A DNA stretch of 33,356 nt from Acidimicrobiia bacterium (GCA_029861625.1 JAOTZB010000007.1:1-33356), one strand, 5' to 3'; positions 22,273-30,451 are shown, numbered from the stretch's first letter. Notes: generated by a model not told the origin, from the sequence alone. A program made the numbers and translations.

Positions 22273-24308
22273 CCCGGCACCGGACAGACGTCGACCACGT
22301 TGTCGTGGAAGATCGCGCCGGCGCCCATGTCAGCGTCGCGTTCGAGCACCGTCGCGTTCGGGTTCGCTCCACCGTTGTGGCGGGGCCAACCACCCTTGGT
22401 CGACACGGCCACGCCGGGCCGGGCCCGGTCGTCGACGCGCAGCGCGGCCTGGAACGATCCCCGGCTGTTGTGCACCTCGACGACATCGTTCTCCCGAAGT
22501 CCACGCGCCGCTGCGTCGGTCGGGTTCAGAACCACCGCCGGTTCGCCTGATCGGTCGCGATGGGTCGTGCTGTTGGCGAACACCGAGTTCAAGAAGTAGT
22601 GATCAGCGGCCGCCACGAGCTGGAGACCGCCATCGGCCGGCGACTCGGCCGGACCGACCGGATGGGGCAGTCGGCCGTGGCCATCGGCCTCGGCCCGTTC
22701 GGAAACGAGCTCGAATCGGCCCGAGGGTGTGGGGAAGCGGTCGAGGAACGGCTGATAGGGAGACGGAACGTCGAGCCGGGCCCAGCCCGCCCGTGCCAAC
22801 ACGTCGTACCCACCGGACACGCTCGTGCCGAGCGCGTCGCGAGCCAGTTGTTCGTCGCTCGCATGGACCGCCGGGTGGTCGATGCCGAGTCGTGTTGCCA
22901 GCCGTCGGAACATCTCGGTGTGCGGCAGGCACTCACCCGGCGGCGCAGATACCGGCACGTTCAGCTGCACGTAGAGATGACTGTAGGAGTCGTGCAGATC
23001 GAGATGTTCGGTCTGCATCGTGGCGGGCAGCAACAGGTCGGCATAGTCAGCGGTGTCGGTCCGGAAGTGGTCGATCACGACGGTGTGCAGGTCGTTGCGG
23101 GAGAGACCGCGGCGAATGCGGTTCTGGTCGGGGTTGGACGCGACCGGGTTGGAGGCGTAGATCGCGAGACAGGTGACGGGCGGGTCGTCGAGCTCGAGCA
23201 GACCGTGCCCGAGCCGGGTCATTGCCAGCGATCGACGGGGACCGGGAGCGAGGTCGGGACGATTGAGCGCGACGGAGTCGAACGCATATGCCGGGCTGGT
23301 CGAGTAGCAGGCTCCCCCGCCGAGGCGGTCGTAGTCGCCGGTGATCGCAGGGATGCACGAGATGACCCGGGCCGCCTGCCCGCCTCCGAGGTGGCGCTGC
23401 ATCCCCATCGACAGCTTGATGCCCGTCGGCCGAGCCGACGCGAGGCGTTCGCCGAGAGCTTCGATCTGCTCGCGGGGTACGCCACACTGCCCGGCCGCCC
23501 ATTCGGGGGTGTAGCGCTCCAGGGATGCCTCGAACTCGGGCCAGCCGAGGGTGCGTTGCTCCAGGTAGGCGAGGTCGTGTGCTCCCCGCGCCACGACGAC
23601 GTGCATCAACGCCAGCGCCAGGGCGGCGTCGGTCCCCGGTAGCAGGGCAACGTGTTCATCGGCTCGCTCGGCCGTGCGGGTCCGGGTGGGGTCGATGACG
23701 ACGACCCACGCTCCGTTGCGTCGGGCCTCGGCGATGAACGGCCAGAGATGCTGGTTCGACGTCAGCGTGTTGGAACCCCACAGCAGGATCAGGGACGAAT
23801 GCCGCAGATCCTGCGGATCCATGCCGCCGGCCGAACCGGTGGTGTAGCTCATGCCGACGTGGCCGGCGACCGAGCAGATGTTCGCGTGGTGCTTCGAGGC
23901 GCCCAGGACGTTGAACAGACGATTACCCGCGCCTGGCGTGCCCTGCACGTAGCCGACGGTGCCCGTGCCGGCGTAGGGCCAGATCGACTCGGCGCCGTGC
24001 TCGTCGATCGAGGACTGCAACCGCGCCGCCCACTCGTCGAGGGCGTCGTCCCAGCCGATCCGCTCGAATCGCCCCTCACCCTTGGCGCCGACGCGTCGCA
24101 TCGGATACAGCAGGCGGTCGGGGTGCCGGGTGTGCTCGAGGTAGGAGTTGACCTTCACGCACAGGCTGCCGCGTGTGAACGGGTGGGCTCTGTTGGCACG
24201 CAGCTTCACGGGCGTCGCACCATCGACGGTGACGATCCAGCTACAACCGTCGGGGCAATCGAGCGGGCAACCACCGACGATCTCGTGGGTTCCGCTCGGC
24301 GCCGTCAT
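22269..24308 (-). CDS. Molybdopterin oxidoreductase (DMSO reductase superfamily)
   Basis: This 679-residue protein binds bis-MGD. The N-terminal [4Fe-4S] ligands are C14, C18, C22 and C50 (GGCPLDCPDGCSW, RGSLCVK). C145 in ANICSVAGH is a candidate Mo ligand, but I am not sure. Later motifs are LLWGSNTLTSNQHLW, VVIDPTRTRTAERAD, a SNPVASNPDQNRI loop and the C-terminal pterin-binding fold ending GGANPNATVLERD. There is no twin-arginine leader, so it is cytoplasmic. No electron-transfer or membrane subunit is encoded nearby; the PNPOx-like and nitronate-monooxygenase-like flavoproteins flank it in the same operon. The substrate is unknown. Confidence 0.9.
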   Translation of the reverse strand: MTAPSGTHEIVGGCPLDCPDGCSWIVTVDGATPVKLRANRAHPFTRGSLCVKVNSYLEHTRHPDRLLYPMRRVGAKGEGRFERIGWDDALDEWAARLQSSIDEHGAESIWPYAGTGTVGYVQGTPGAGNRLFNVLGASKHHANICSVAGHVGMSYTTGSAGGMDPQDLRHSSLILLWGSNTLTSNQHLWPFIAEARRNGAWVVVIDPTRTRTAERADEHVALLPGTDAALALALMHVVVARGAHDLAYLEQRTLGWPEFEASLERYTPEWAAGQCGVPREQIEALGERLASARPTGIKLSMGMQRHLGGGQAARVISCIPAITGDYDRLGGGACYSTSPAYAFDSVALNRPDLAPGPRRSLAMTRLGHGLLELDDPPVTCLAIYASNPVASNPDQNRIRRGLSRNDLHTVVIDHFRTDTADYADLLLPATMQTEHLDLHDSYSHLYVQLNVPVSAPPGECLPHTEMFRRLATRLGIDHPAVHASDEQLARDALGTSVSGGYDVLARAGWARLDVPSPYQPFLDRFPTPSGRFELVSERAEADGHGRLPHPVGPAESPADGGLQLVAAADHYFLNSVFANSTTHRDRSGEPAVVLNPTDAAARGLRENDVVEVHNSRGSFQAALRVDDRARPGVAVSTKGGWPRHNGGANPNATVLERDADMGAGAIFHDNVVDVCPVPG

Positions 24309-24344
24309 GACGCAAGTCTGCCCGGCGCCGCCGGGCGGCGACGG

Positions 24345-25004
24345 TCAGCCACGCTTGTCGGCGAAACCGTCGAGTGAGGGCGGGGGCAGCCCGTCGACAC
24401 CGGCGTCGGGTTCGGGCACGCCGATCGCCGTGCCGAGCGGCAACACCCCGGCCCAGTGGTCGAGGGCGTAGTCCTCGTCGTCGTCGATGGGTCCTCCCTC
24501 GCGGATCTTGACCGACGCCTCGGTGAGCGGCACCGCCAACACCGTCGTCGCGCGCAGCTCCTTCTCGTTGCCAGGACGTGACTCAGCGGCGCGGCCCGGA
24601 AGCACATGATCCACGAACCCGTCGAGCACCGCGCGTTTCTCGGTCACGTCAACCACCTCGAAGGCTCGCCCGAAGATGACTGCCGAGCGGTAGTTCATCG
24701 AATGGTGGAAGGCCGAACGGGCCACGACGATGCCGTCGACCAGGGTGACCGTGACACACACGTCGACGCCCTTCTTCAGCCCGCGCAACATGCGGCTCGC
24801 AGGTGAGCCGTGCAGATACAGCGTCTGGTCGACCCGGCAGTAGGCCGTGGGGATGACGACGGGTGACCCGTCATGGATGAAGCCGACGTGGCAGACGAAC
24901 CCTTCGTCGAGGATCGACTCGAGATGGGTGCGATCTCGCCGGCCCCGCTCTGGAAGCCGGCGCACCGTCGTGCGCTCGGTCGGAGAGAGGTCGGACGATC
25001 CCAT
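24345..25004 (-). CDS. Pyridoxamine 5'-phosphate oxidase-like flavin-binding protein
   Basis: This 219-residue split-barrel protein of the PNPOx-like/NimA group binds FMN or F420. The fold is visible in GFVCHVGFIHDGSPVVIPTA, LYLHGSPASRMLRGLKKG, VCVTVTLVDGIVVARSAFHH and SMNYRSAVIFGRAFEV. Members without true PNPOx activity often act as nitroreductase-like or flavin-binding proteins. ATG at 25004 is chosen because the fold begins soon after; the frame is open further upstream without family similarity. CACACT lies 7 bases before the ATG and could be a weak leaderless -10. It is the first gene of the three-gene operon and divergent from a lipoprotein. Confidence 0.85.
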   Translation of the reverse strand: MGSSDLSPTERTTVRRLPERGRRDRTHLESILDEGFVCHVGFIHDGSPVVIPTAYCRVDQTLYLHGSPASRMLRGLKKGVDVCVTVTLVDGIVVARSAFHHSMNYRSAVIFGRAFEVVDVTEKRAVLDGFVDHVLPGRAAESRPGNEKELRATTVLAVPLTEASVKIREGGPIDDDEDYALDHWAGVLPLGTAIGVPEPDAGVDGLPPPSLDGFADKRG

Positions 25005-25098
25005 GCCGGACAGTGTGGCAGCGACCGGGCGCCCGTGACACCGAGATGTGATCTCACCGGTCACGCGTCGGGTCCCGGGCCGAGTTCGACGGCCCGGC

Positions 25099-25104
25099 CA
25101 TACT
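25099..25104 (+). promoter_or_regulatory. Probable leaderless -10 box for the 25111 lipoprotein
   Basis: CATACT, 6 bases before the ATG at 25111. It has the conserved A at position 2 and T at position 6 but C at position 1. No Shine-Dalgarno is present. Confidence 0.35.
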
Positions 25105-25110
25105 GACGGG

Positions 25111-26577
25111 ATGCGCCGAGGAGCTCCAGCGGTCGTGGCGGTGGTGGCCGTGCTGGCGGCTGCGTGTGCCGGTGACGCGGGGATCAGCACGTCGTCGACC
25201 GAATCGACCGCGACACCGACGGAATCGACCGAATCGACCGCGACACCGACCGACACCGACGATCCGAGCCCGACGCCGACGCCCCGGAACGGCCCGATCA
25301 TGGTCGCGGCCGGCCCGGAACGTGAAACCCTGCTCCTGGTCGACCCGACCGACGGGTCGACCCGCACCATCGAGCATCCAGCCCACCTGGTCGGCAACCC
25401 GACGGTGTTGCGCGGCGCCGGAGGACCCGGTGGTGAGTACGCCGTCGTGATCACCTCCCAGGACGCCTACGTGTTCGAGGTCGCGACCGGCGCCGTCCAA
25501 CACTCCTCACCCCTCGGCGACACCCTGGGGGCCTCGCCGCGCCCGGTCCCCGAGGCGGCGCTGTTCGTTCGCGGCGACCAGCTCACGGTCGCCGATCTGC
25601 GCACCGGCACGATCATCGACGCCGGACCTTCCGACCCCGGGCTGGCACGGCTGGACGTCGACGCCGACGCCCGAACCGCGCTCGTCAGTCGCGGGAGCGG
25701 CGGCGGTGAGCTCGTCGACCTCGACGCAGGCACCAGCAAGACCATCGCCGACGAGCTGTTCCTCATCGGCGACGCCCTCGACCCCACGGGCCGGCGGGTG
25801 GCGGCCACGCGTCGCGGATCGGGCCCCGTCGACCGCCAGATCGTCGTGTTCGGGGTCGACGATCCCGAGACGATGGCCGTCTGGTACGAGCCGGCGACAG
25901 CCGAAGGTCAGCTGTCTGGCTACGCGTGGACCGGCGATGTCATCGTCGCCATCGATTTCACCGGGCGTGTCTTCGTCCTCGACGGCGCCGAGCCCGACGA
26001 GATCGGCCGCATCGGTGACGGCGAGGTTGCGCCGTTCCGCCTCCACGGCGGAGAGACTGCCGCGGCGGTGCTCGCGTCGAACGCGACGCCCGAGGGCGAA
26101 CGTTGGTATCGGATCGATCCGACGAGCCGCGACATCCAACCGCTCCCCGAGCTCGACGGTCTGGTGCCGCTCGGCGGCGAGCGACTCCCGGACGCGCTGA
26201 TTCTCGGTGACGGCGATGGTGTGTCCGACTGGTCACGGGTGGTCGTCGCCCCGATCGATGTCGGCGACGCCGTCGAGATCGTCGCCAGCGATGCGCCGCA
26301 GACGCTGAGCGTCACAGGGGTCGGGGGCGACGTCGTCCGGGTCACGCTCATCGAATTCCGGCTGCGTACCTTCAGCTACGTCGATGCCGGCGATGGCACC
26401 GTCGTGGGCGAGGGAACCTCGTCCGGCGCCATGGTGATCAGCCCCGACCTCGGCCAGGTTGCCGTCGTCCCCGACGGGACCGCACCGACGGTGGTCGTTC
26501 ACGAGCTCGCCGACCCGGCGTCGGGCCGTGAGGTCGGCGCCGGGGCGGCCGTCGCCTGGCTGGAAGATCCGCGCTGA
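25111..26577 (+). CDS. Secreted lipoprotein with probable beta-propeller domain
   Basis: This 488-residue lipoprotein has a signal peptide with lipobox VLAAAC (C19). A low-complexity Ser/Thr/Pro linker follows (about 25-58), including two copies of ESTATPT. The body (about 62-488) consists of repeated short strands with recurring patterns such as LLLVDPTDGSTRTIEHP, AYVFEVATGAV, LTVADLRTGTIID, ELVDLDAGTS and RVFVLDGAEPD, spaced about 40-50 residues. This is typical of a beta-propeller of the WD40/PD40 kind. No catalytic residues are recognisable, so it is likely a binding or scaffold protein on the outer face of the membrane. It stands alone, divergent from the PNPOx operon. Confidence 0.8.
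   Translation: MRRGAPAVVAVVAVLAAACAGDAGISTSSTESTATPTESTESTATPTDTDDPSPTPTPRNGPIMVAAGPERETLLLVDPTDGSTRTIEHPAHLVGNPTVLRGAGGPGGEYAVVITSQDAYVFEVATGAVQHSSPLGDTLGASPRPVPEAALFVRGDQLTVADLRTGTIIDAGPSDPGLARLDVDADARTALVSRGSGGGELVDLDAGTSKTIADELFLIGDALDPTGRRVAATRRGSGPVDRQIVVFGVDDPETMAVWYEPATAEGQLSGYAWTGDVIVAIDFTGRVFVLDGAEPDEIGRIGDGEVAPFRLHGGETAAAVLASNATPEGERWYRIDPTSRDIQPLPELDGLVPLGGERLPDALILGDGDGVSDWSRVVVAPIDVGDAVEIVASDAPQTLSVTGVGGDVVRVTLIEFRLRTFSYVDAGDGTVVGEGTSSGAMVISPDLGQVAVVPDGTAPTVVVHELADPASGREVGAGAAVAWLEDPR
25199..25250 (+). repeat. In-frame duplicated codon block in lipoprotein linker
   Basis: The block GAATCGACCGCGACACCGAC occurs twice, separated by a shorter GAATCGACC copy. It encodes two ESTATPT heptads in the spacer after the lipobox and is consistent with slippage in a length-variable tether. 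Confidence 0.6.
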
Positions 26578-26650
26578 CCCGTTCCCGGCGGGCCAACCGG
26601 GACGTTGTGCCCTGGGCAGCGACCGGGAGGTCGTCGATGATGACGTCGCC

Positions 26651-26878
26651 ATGGATGCAGCGCGTCGTTCTCGACTCCCCGCGGGCCGGCAGCCCTACGA
26701 CCCCCTGAACGGATTTCGTGTCGGTGCGTTCGTCGGTGGGCTGCTCGGTGCGGTCGCGACCGTGGTGATCGGCATCGCCAGCGCGTGGCTCGTGTTCGTC
26801 GGGGGCGCACTGGGTGGGGTCATCGGGTACAGCTCGGAGAAGCGGAAGATGAAGCGCGGTCCTACTGAGCGCATGTGA
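26651..26878 (+). CDS. Small membrane protein with two transmembrane helices
   Basis: This 75-residue protein starts with a basic N-terminus (DAARRSRLPAGRQPYDP). Two hydrophobic Gly/Ala-rich helices span about 22-43 and 45-63 (VGAFVGGLLGAVATVVIGIA and WLVFVGGALGGVIGYS), and it ends in a basic tail (SEKRKMKRGPTERM). Glycine-zipper spacing suggests a tightly packed hairpin that could oligomerise. The ATG at 26651 is the only reasonable start in frame; no clear Shine-Dalgarno is visible, which lowers confidence. It lies 73 bases after the lipoprotein and just before the leaderless promoter of the secreted six-cysteine protein. Confidence 0.55.
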   Translation: MDAARRSRLPAGRQPYDPLNGFRVGAFVGGLLGAVATVVIGIASAWLVFVGGALGGVIGYSSEKRKMKRGPTERM

Positions 26879-26897
26879 CGTCGGAACGATCTGCGAT

Positions 26898-26903
26898 TAC
26901 GAT
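26898..26903 (+). promoter_or_regulatory. Leaderless -10 box for the secreted six-cysteine protein
   Basis: TACGAT, 7 bases before the GTG at 26911. The surrounding sequence is relatively AT-rich for this genome, and no ribosome site is present. Confidence 0.5.
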
Positions 26904-26910
26904 TTGGCCA

Positions 26911-27396
26911 GTGGATCCCGAGAATTCCGACGACCGGGCGGTTACGCGTCGTCGAGCTCTGCGCGCCGCGATCGGGACCGGGATCGCAGCGGCGGCGTGG
27001 AACGCTCCCCGGATCGAAGGCCTCTCGATCACGCCGACCTACGCAGCGGCGGCGACTGCGGCTCCCCCGGGGACCGTCGACGGGGTCAAGGTGGTCGAGG
27101 TGATCGCGGCCGGCGGACGAGCGTGCAACAACGCCAACAGCGAGACCTTTCCGGCTGGTCTCCCCGGCGTTTCCTTCACGATCGTCGACAAGCTCTGCCA
27201 GAGCGGGTTCGAATTCAGCTGGTCGATCTCGCCCGGCAACTGCATGGTGACCGGCATGTACTGCACCGAGGCTGCCGCGCTCCTCGGTACACCAGTCACC
27301 CCCGGCTTCGTTGCCGGCTCGGGCCAGACCCTCCTCACCACGTGCTTCCCTCAGTCGACCCTCGGCGGGCTGTGGATCGACGTCGTCTGCACCTAG
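26911..27396 (+). CDS. Secreted six-cysteine protein with twin-arginine-like leader
   Basis: This 161-residue protein starts with VTRRRALRAAIGTGIAAAAW (R13-R15), a twin-arginine-like signal. The segment NAPRIEGLSITPTYAAAA follows and would end at a signal-peptidase site near residue 48. The mature part (~110 residues) is strand-rich and carries six cysteines (in RACNN, KLCQS, GNCMV, MYCTE, TTCFP and VVCT), enough for three disulfides. No enzyme motif is visible. The W-x-x-P-x-I-E-G-L-S leader resembles other actinobacterial secreted proteins of unknown role. GTG at 26911 is favoured by the -10 box. It converges, with a 26-base gap, on an HPr-kinase-like/PqqD fusion. Confidence 0.75.
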   Translation: MDPENSDDRAVTRRRALRAAIGTGIAAAAWNAPRIEGLSITPTYAAAATAAPPGTVDGVKVVEVIAAGGRACNNANSETFPAGLPGVSFTIVDKLCQSGFEFSWSISPGNCMVTGMYCTEAAALLGTPVTPGFVAGSGQTLLTTCFPQSTLGGLWIDVVCT

Positions 27397-27422
27397 CGGA
27401 CAGGCCGATGTGAACTGAACCT

Positions 27423-28604
27423 CTATCGCCTGGGGGCGTCGAGGGCGGCCAGGGCTTTCCGCCAGTCGGGCGGGTCGACGGTCGCCTCGATGCCGGCGAG
27501 GAAACCCGACTCGGCCAGCTGGTGGCACAACGACAACAGGTCGCCTCGGATCTCTTCCGCTCCCGCGTCGAAGTGGCCGGCCAGCTCGTCGGCCAGCTCG
27601 CCGATCGACGTGTGACCGTCGAGGATCGGCCACACGGCCACACCGATCCGATCGAGGAGGAGCGCCCGGCCCGTCGCGGGGTCGTACAAGACGCCCCCGT
27701 CGGGGAAGGCGATGCCGACGACACCGTCGCGATGTTCTGCCGACGACGAGGCGTCGGTCGAGACGGTCGCCGGCCTCCCCGACGGCCCGTGGGCAGCCAG
27801 CGGCACGACCTCGACCGGATCGACCGCATCGTGCAGAAGGCCCGACACGAGCGGCACGACGGCGTCAGCCTCGTCATAGGTGGCCATGGCGCAATGGCAC
27901 TGCGACACCAGCCGCGCCAGCAGCTCGACCCCGCCCGGCCCGAACCGGCCGAGATCGAAGGTGTTGAGCAGCAGCCGCAGCACGCTCTCGGGCCGGGAGA
28001 TGGCATCCAGCGAGGGCTCCGCGCCCTGAAGGCGGCGGGCGAACACCACTGCGCACGCCGAGGAGGTTGTTCGGACTCCGCCGTCACCGAGCGCTCCGGC
28101 GGGCACGTACCAGCGAGCCTCGGTCCCGTCACCCATGGAGCAGGGCCGGAGATCCACGTGATGGCCCAGCAGGTCGCGGCCGCCGGCCTTGACCGTCAAT
28201 CCCTTCGGGTACCCCAGGAGCGTCAGGTCGACCGGTTCGACACCGATCATCTCGTCGGACATGTACGCGAGCCCGGCGCCGACCAGTGCCGCACACAGCG
28301 TCGTCTTGCCGGCTCCACTGACGCCGGGTAGCAGCAGCGCATTCCCCGTCGCGTCGGCGACGGCAGCAGCGTGCAGGTTGAGGGTGTCCGGTGATGTGTC
28401 GAGCACGCCCTGGTTGATGGCGCCGACCAGATGATCGACCGCCGACCCGACTCGGGTGAAGCGTTGGACCCGCTCGTCGTTGACCAACAGCTCGGCCCCG
28501 GCGCGGTCTCCACGGAGCTCGTAGCTGATTTCGGACCCGACGTCGGCGCGGTCGACGGCCAGGTCGGCGAGCGCCAGTTCGAGCCGGCTCACGAGCTCGG
28601 GCAT
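27423..28604 (-). CDS. HPr kinase-like ATPase fused to a PqqD-like peptide-binding domain
   Basis: This 393-residue protein has two modules. Residues about 70-290 form an HprK-like P-loop kinase or phosphorylase fold, with LHAAAVAD before the Walker A loop LPGVSGAGKTTLCAAL (K100, T101) and the acidic YMSDEMIGVEP (D117) behind it. Residues about 300-385 match the PqqD fold: GVLYDPATGRALLLDRIGVA, then a VWPILDG turn and EEIRGDLLSLCHQLAESGFL. PqqD domains bind leader peptides in ribosomally made peptide pathways, and HprK-like proteins occur in lasso-peptide and related clusters. No radical SAM or cyclase gene is near. The ATG at 28604 has no ribosome site; a 12-bp palindrome lies 2 bases upstream. 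Confidence 0.85.
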   Translation of the reverse strand: MPELVSRLELALADLAVDRADVGSEISYELRGDRAGAELLVNDERVQRFTRVGSAVDHLVGAINQGVLDTSPDTLNLHAAAVADATGNALLLPGVSGAGKTTLCAALVGAGLAYMSDEMIGVEPVDLTLLGYPKGLTVKAGGRDLLGHHVDLRPCSMGDGTEARWYVPAGALGDGGVRTTSSACAVVFARRLQGAEPSLDAISRPESVLRLLLNTFDLGRFGPGGVELLARLVSQCHCAMATYDEADAVVPLVSGLLHDAVDPVEVVPLAAHGPSGRPATVSTDASSSAEHRDGVVGIAFPDGGVLYDPATGRALLLDRIGVAVWPILDGHTSIGELADELAGHFDAGAEEIRGDLLSLCHQLAESGFLAGIEATVDPPDWRKALAALDAPRR

Positions 28605-28606
28605 GT

Positions 28607-28618
28607 CGGTCCGGACCG
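28607..28618. promoter_or_regulatory. 12-bp palindrome CGGTCCGGACCG before the HprK-PqqD gene
   Basis: A perfect palindrome sits 2 bases upstream of the ATG at 28604. It could be an operator or form a short mRNA hairpin at the start codon. Confidence 0.35.
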
Positions 28619-28633
28619 AGAAGGCGAAGGAAC

Positions 28634-28648
28634 GACACCGGTAGTGTC
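28634..28648. promoter_or_regulatory. Inverted repeat GACAC-n5-GTGTC, candidate operator
   Basis: A 5-bp inverted repeat with a 5-base spacer, followed at 28650 by another GACAC. It lies in the 150-base gap before the HprK-PqqD gene, which otherwise shows no gene. No matching regulator is identified. Confidence 0.3.
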
Positions 28649-28754
28649 CGACACGTGGCGGCTCAGGATTGATGTCGTCCTCCGATGTTCCAGAATCGGC
28701 GCGACGGCGAAGCGTAGTCTCGAGAAGCCCTCGCCGAGGTCCCGGATGCTGCGG

Positions 28755-29690
28755 TCACATGTGCTGTGCCGGGTCGGCGAAATCGCGGATCCAGCTCGCG
28801 ACCGCAGCGGCGTCGACCTCGTCGACCAGCACCGACGTGTGATCGCCACCTTCGATGACATGCACGTCCACCTCGTAGCCGGCGTCGACGAGTCGTTCGT
28901 GCCACGCCGTCGTCTGCGCGACGGGCACGATCTCGTCGTCATCGCCGTGGATCAGCATGATCCTCAACGTCGGGTTCTCGCCGAGATGGTTCCCCAGCTG
29001 GAGATCGGCGTACTCGTCGGGGTGGTCCTCGATCGCACCACCGACCAGCGCGGCGATCCCGGCATCCTGCTCCTGTCGCTCCTCGGGTGTGAGCGCCTGG
29101 TAGATGCCGGCGATCCCCACCATGCGATCGGGCAGATCGGCCGACGACGTGCAGTCACCGTCGTAGGCGGCGAAGCCGGCCAACGCCGCGATGTACGACC
29201 CGGCCGAGTGAGCGACGAGCGTGATCGACGTCGGGTCGCCTCCGAACGCGGCGGCGTGGTCGCGGGCATAGCCGACGGCACAGCTGGCCTCCTCCATCAC
29301 CGTCGGATAGCGCCCACCTTGTTCGGTCGGACGCCATGGCGCATCGAACACGACCACACCTGTCGCCGCGAGGGTGGGCAGGAACCGGCCCAGGTCGGTG
29401 TGATCGCTCGGGCGCAACACGACGACGACAGGGAGATCGGATCCGGGCGCGCCCGCGCCGACAACGTCGAGACGGTGCCCGATCGCGAACTCCAAGCCGG
29501 TCGTGGCCTGTGGGGACGGCTCCGGTGGGTCGCCCGGAACGGGCTCGGCCGTCGGCGCGGGGACGACGACCTGATCCAACACCCGCTCATCGCCGCTTCC
29601 GCAGGCACCGGCGGCCAGCACGAGCACGACCAGCGCGGTCAGGAGTGCACAGGGGCCGGTTCGCCGCTCCCCGATGTCGGAATCGGCCAT
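28755..29690 (-). CDS. Alpha/beta-hydrolase lipoprotein
   Basis: This 311-residue probable lipoprotein has a hydrophobic signal with C30 in LAAGACGSG, then a Pro-rich tether (about 42-62) and an alpha/beta-hydrolase domain. The nucleophile is S162 in VAHSAGSY (the first Gly of GxSxG is Ala), with the acid D252 in HGDDDEIVP and H284 in EGGDHTS. The chain order and length fit secreted esterase or dienelactone-hydrolase-like enzymes of the outer membrane face. The substrate is unknown. ATG at 29690 is chosen because the signal peptide starts there; the frame is open upstream without signal character. It shares the strand with the HprK-PqqD gene, 150 bases ahead of it. Confidence 0.82.
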   Translation of the reverse strand: MADSDIGERRTGPCALLTALVVLVLAAGACGSGDERVLDQVVVPAPTAEPVPGDPPEPSPQATTGLEFAIGHRLDVVGAGAPGSDLPVVVVLRPSDHTDLGRFLPTLAATGVVVFDAPWRPTEQGGRYPTVMEEASCAVGYARDHAAAFGGDPTSITLVAHSAGSYIAALAGFAAYDGDCTSSADLPDRMVGIAGIYQALTPEERQEQDAGIAALVGGAIEDHPDEYADLQLGNHLGENPTLRIMLIHGDDDEIVPVAQTTAWHERLVDAGYEVDVHVIEGGDHTSVLVDEVDAAAVASWIRDFADPAQHM

Positions 29691-29707
29691 TGCACCCGGC
29701 CGCCGAC

Positions 29708-30451
29708 CTATCTCGGCCCGAGCGACTCGACCATGCCGACACCGCTGATGGTCTGGGTCACCACCGGTTCGCCGTAGTAGCGGAAGACACCCGCTCCGGT
29801 GAGCCGGATATCGAGCTCGTCGGTCACCCAAACCGAAATCACACCGACGCCGAGCGACTCGATGTCGGCTTCGGTGGCGCGGAGGTCCTCGCCGGCGAAA
29901 TCGCCTGCCCCTGCCACGACCAGGTCGAGTCGATCGACGACACCGTCGGTGACGATGCTGCCCGCGCCGGGCAGCGAGACGTCGAGCATCGAGACGTCGA
30001 CATCGGTCGCGACGATCGTTCCGGCGCCGGCCAGCTCCAGCTCGAGCTGATCCGACGAGGTGCAGTCGGCCACGTCGATCGTGCCGGCACCGGTCATGAC
30101 GACCCCGGTCAGCTCGGGACAGCCGAGGCGGTAGACGACCCCGTCGGAGGGGTCGATGTCGACGTCCGGCTCGGTCGAGATGGTGAGGGTGTCGCCCGAG
30201 ATGCCCGTCTCGATGTGCGCCATGATGTTGTCGTCGGTCTCCACCTCGATCTGGCCGTCGGATCCGGCCGCGAAGAGCACCGCGCCCTCACCCGCCAGTG
30301 TGATGCGCTCGAACTCGCCGACCGGCCGGGTCTCGGAGACCGTGTCGCCCGATCCCGCGAGACGATCGCCGTCGGTGACGATATCGGTGCAGGCCACTGC
30401 GAGAGCTCCCACCACGGCGAGCACGCCGACGATGTTGCGGCTCAGCCGCAT
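29708..30451 (-). CDS. GIN-domain (DUF2807) lipoprotein with repeated beta rungs
   Basis: This 247-residue lipoprotein has a lipobox ALAVAC (C21). It opens with the DUF2807 signature (RPVGEFERITLAGEGAVLF), then VETDDNIMAHIETGISGDTL. From residue 121 a G-A/V-G motif recurs (GAGTI, GAGTI, GAGSI, GAGDF, GVGVI, GAGVF, GVGMV at 121, 142, 162, 181, 201, 219 and 237), about every 18-21 residues, as in a parallel beta-helix or solenoid. Such proteins are surface-exposed and thought to be adhesive or structural; none is enzymatic. ATG at 30451 gives a proper signal peptide. It lies 17 bases upstream of the hydrolase lipoprotein on the same strand, so both may be co-transcribed. Confidence 0.85.
   Translation of the reverse strand: MRLSRNIVGVLAVVGALAVACTDIVTDGDRLAGSGDTVSETRPVGEFERITLAGEGAVLFAAGSDGQIEVETDDNIMAHIETGISGDTLTISTEPDVDIDPSDGVVYRLGCPELTGVVMTGAGTIDVADCTSSDQLELELAGAGTIVATDVDVSMLDVSLPGAGSIVTDGVVDRLDLVVAGAGDFAGEDLRATEADIESLGVGVISVWVTDELDIRLTGAGVFRYYGEPVVTQTISGVGMVESLGPR

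Noticed and set aside
22560-23642. A 360-codon plus-strand frame
   Set aside because: It is antisense to the molybdopterin oxidoreductase, whose Fe-S and pterin motifs are clear; it has no protein motif of its own.
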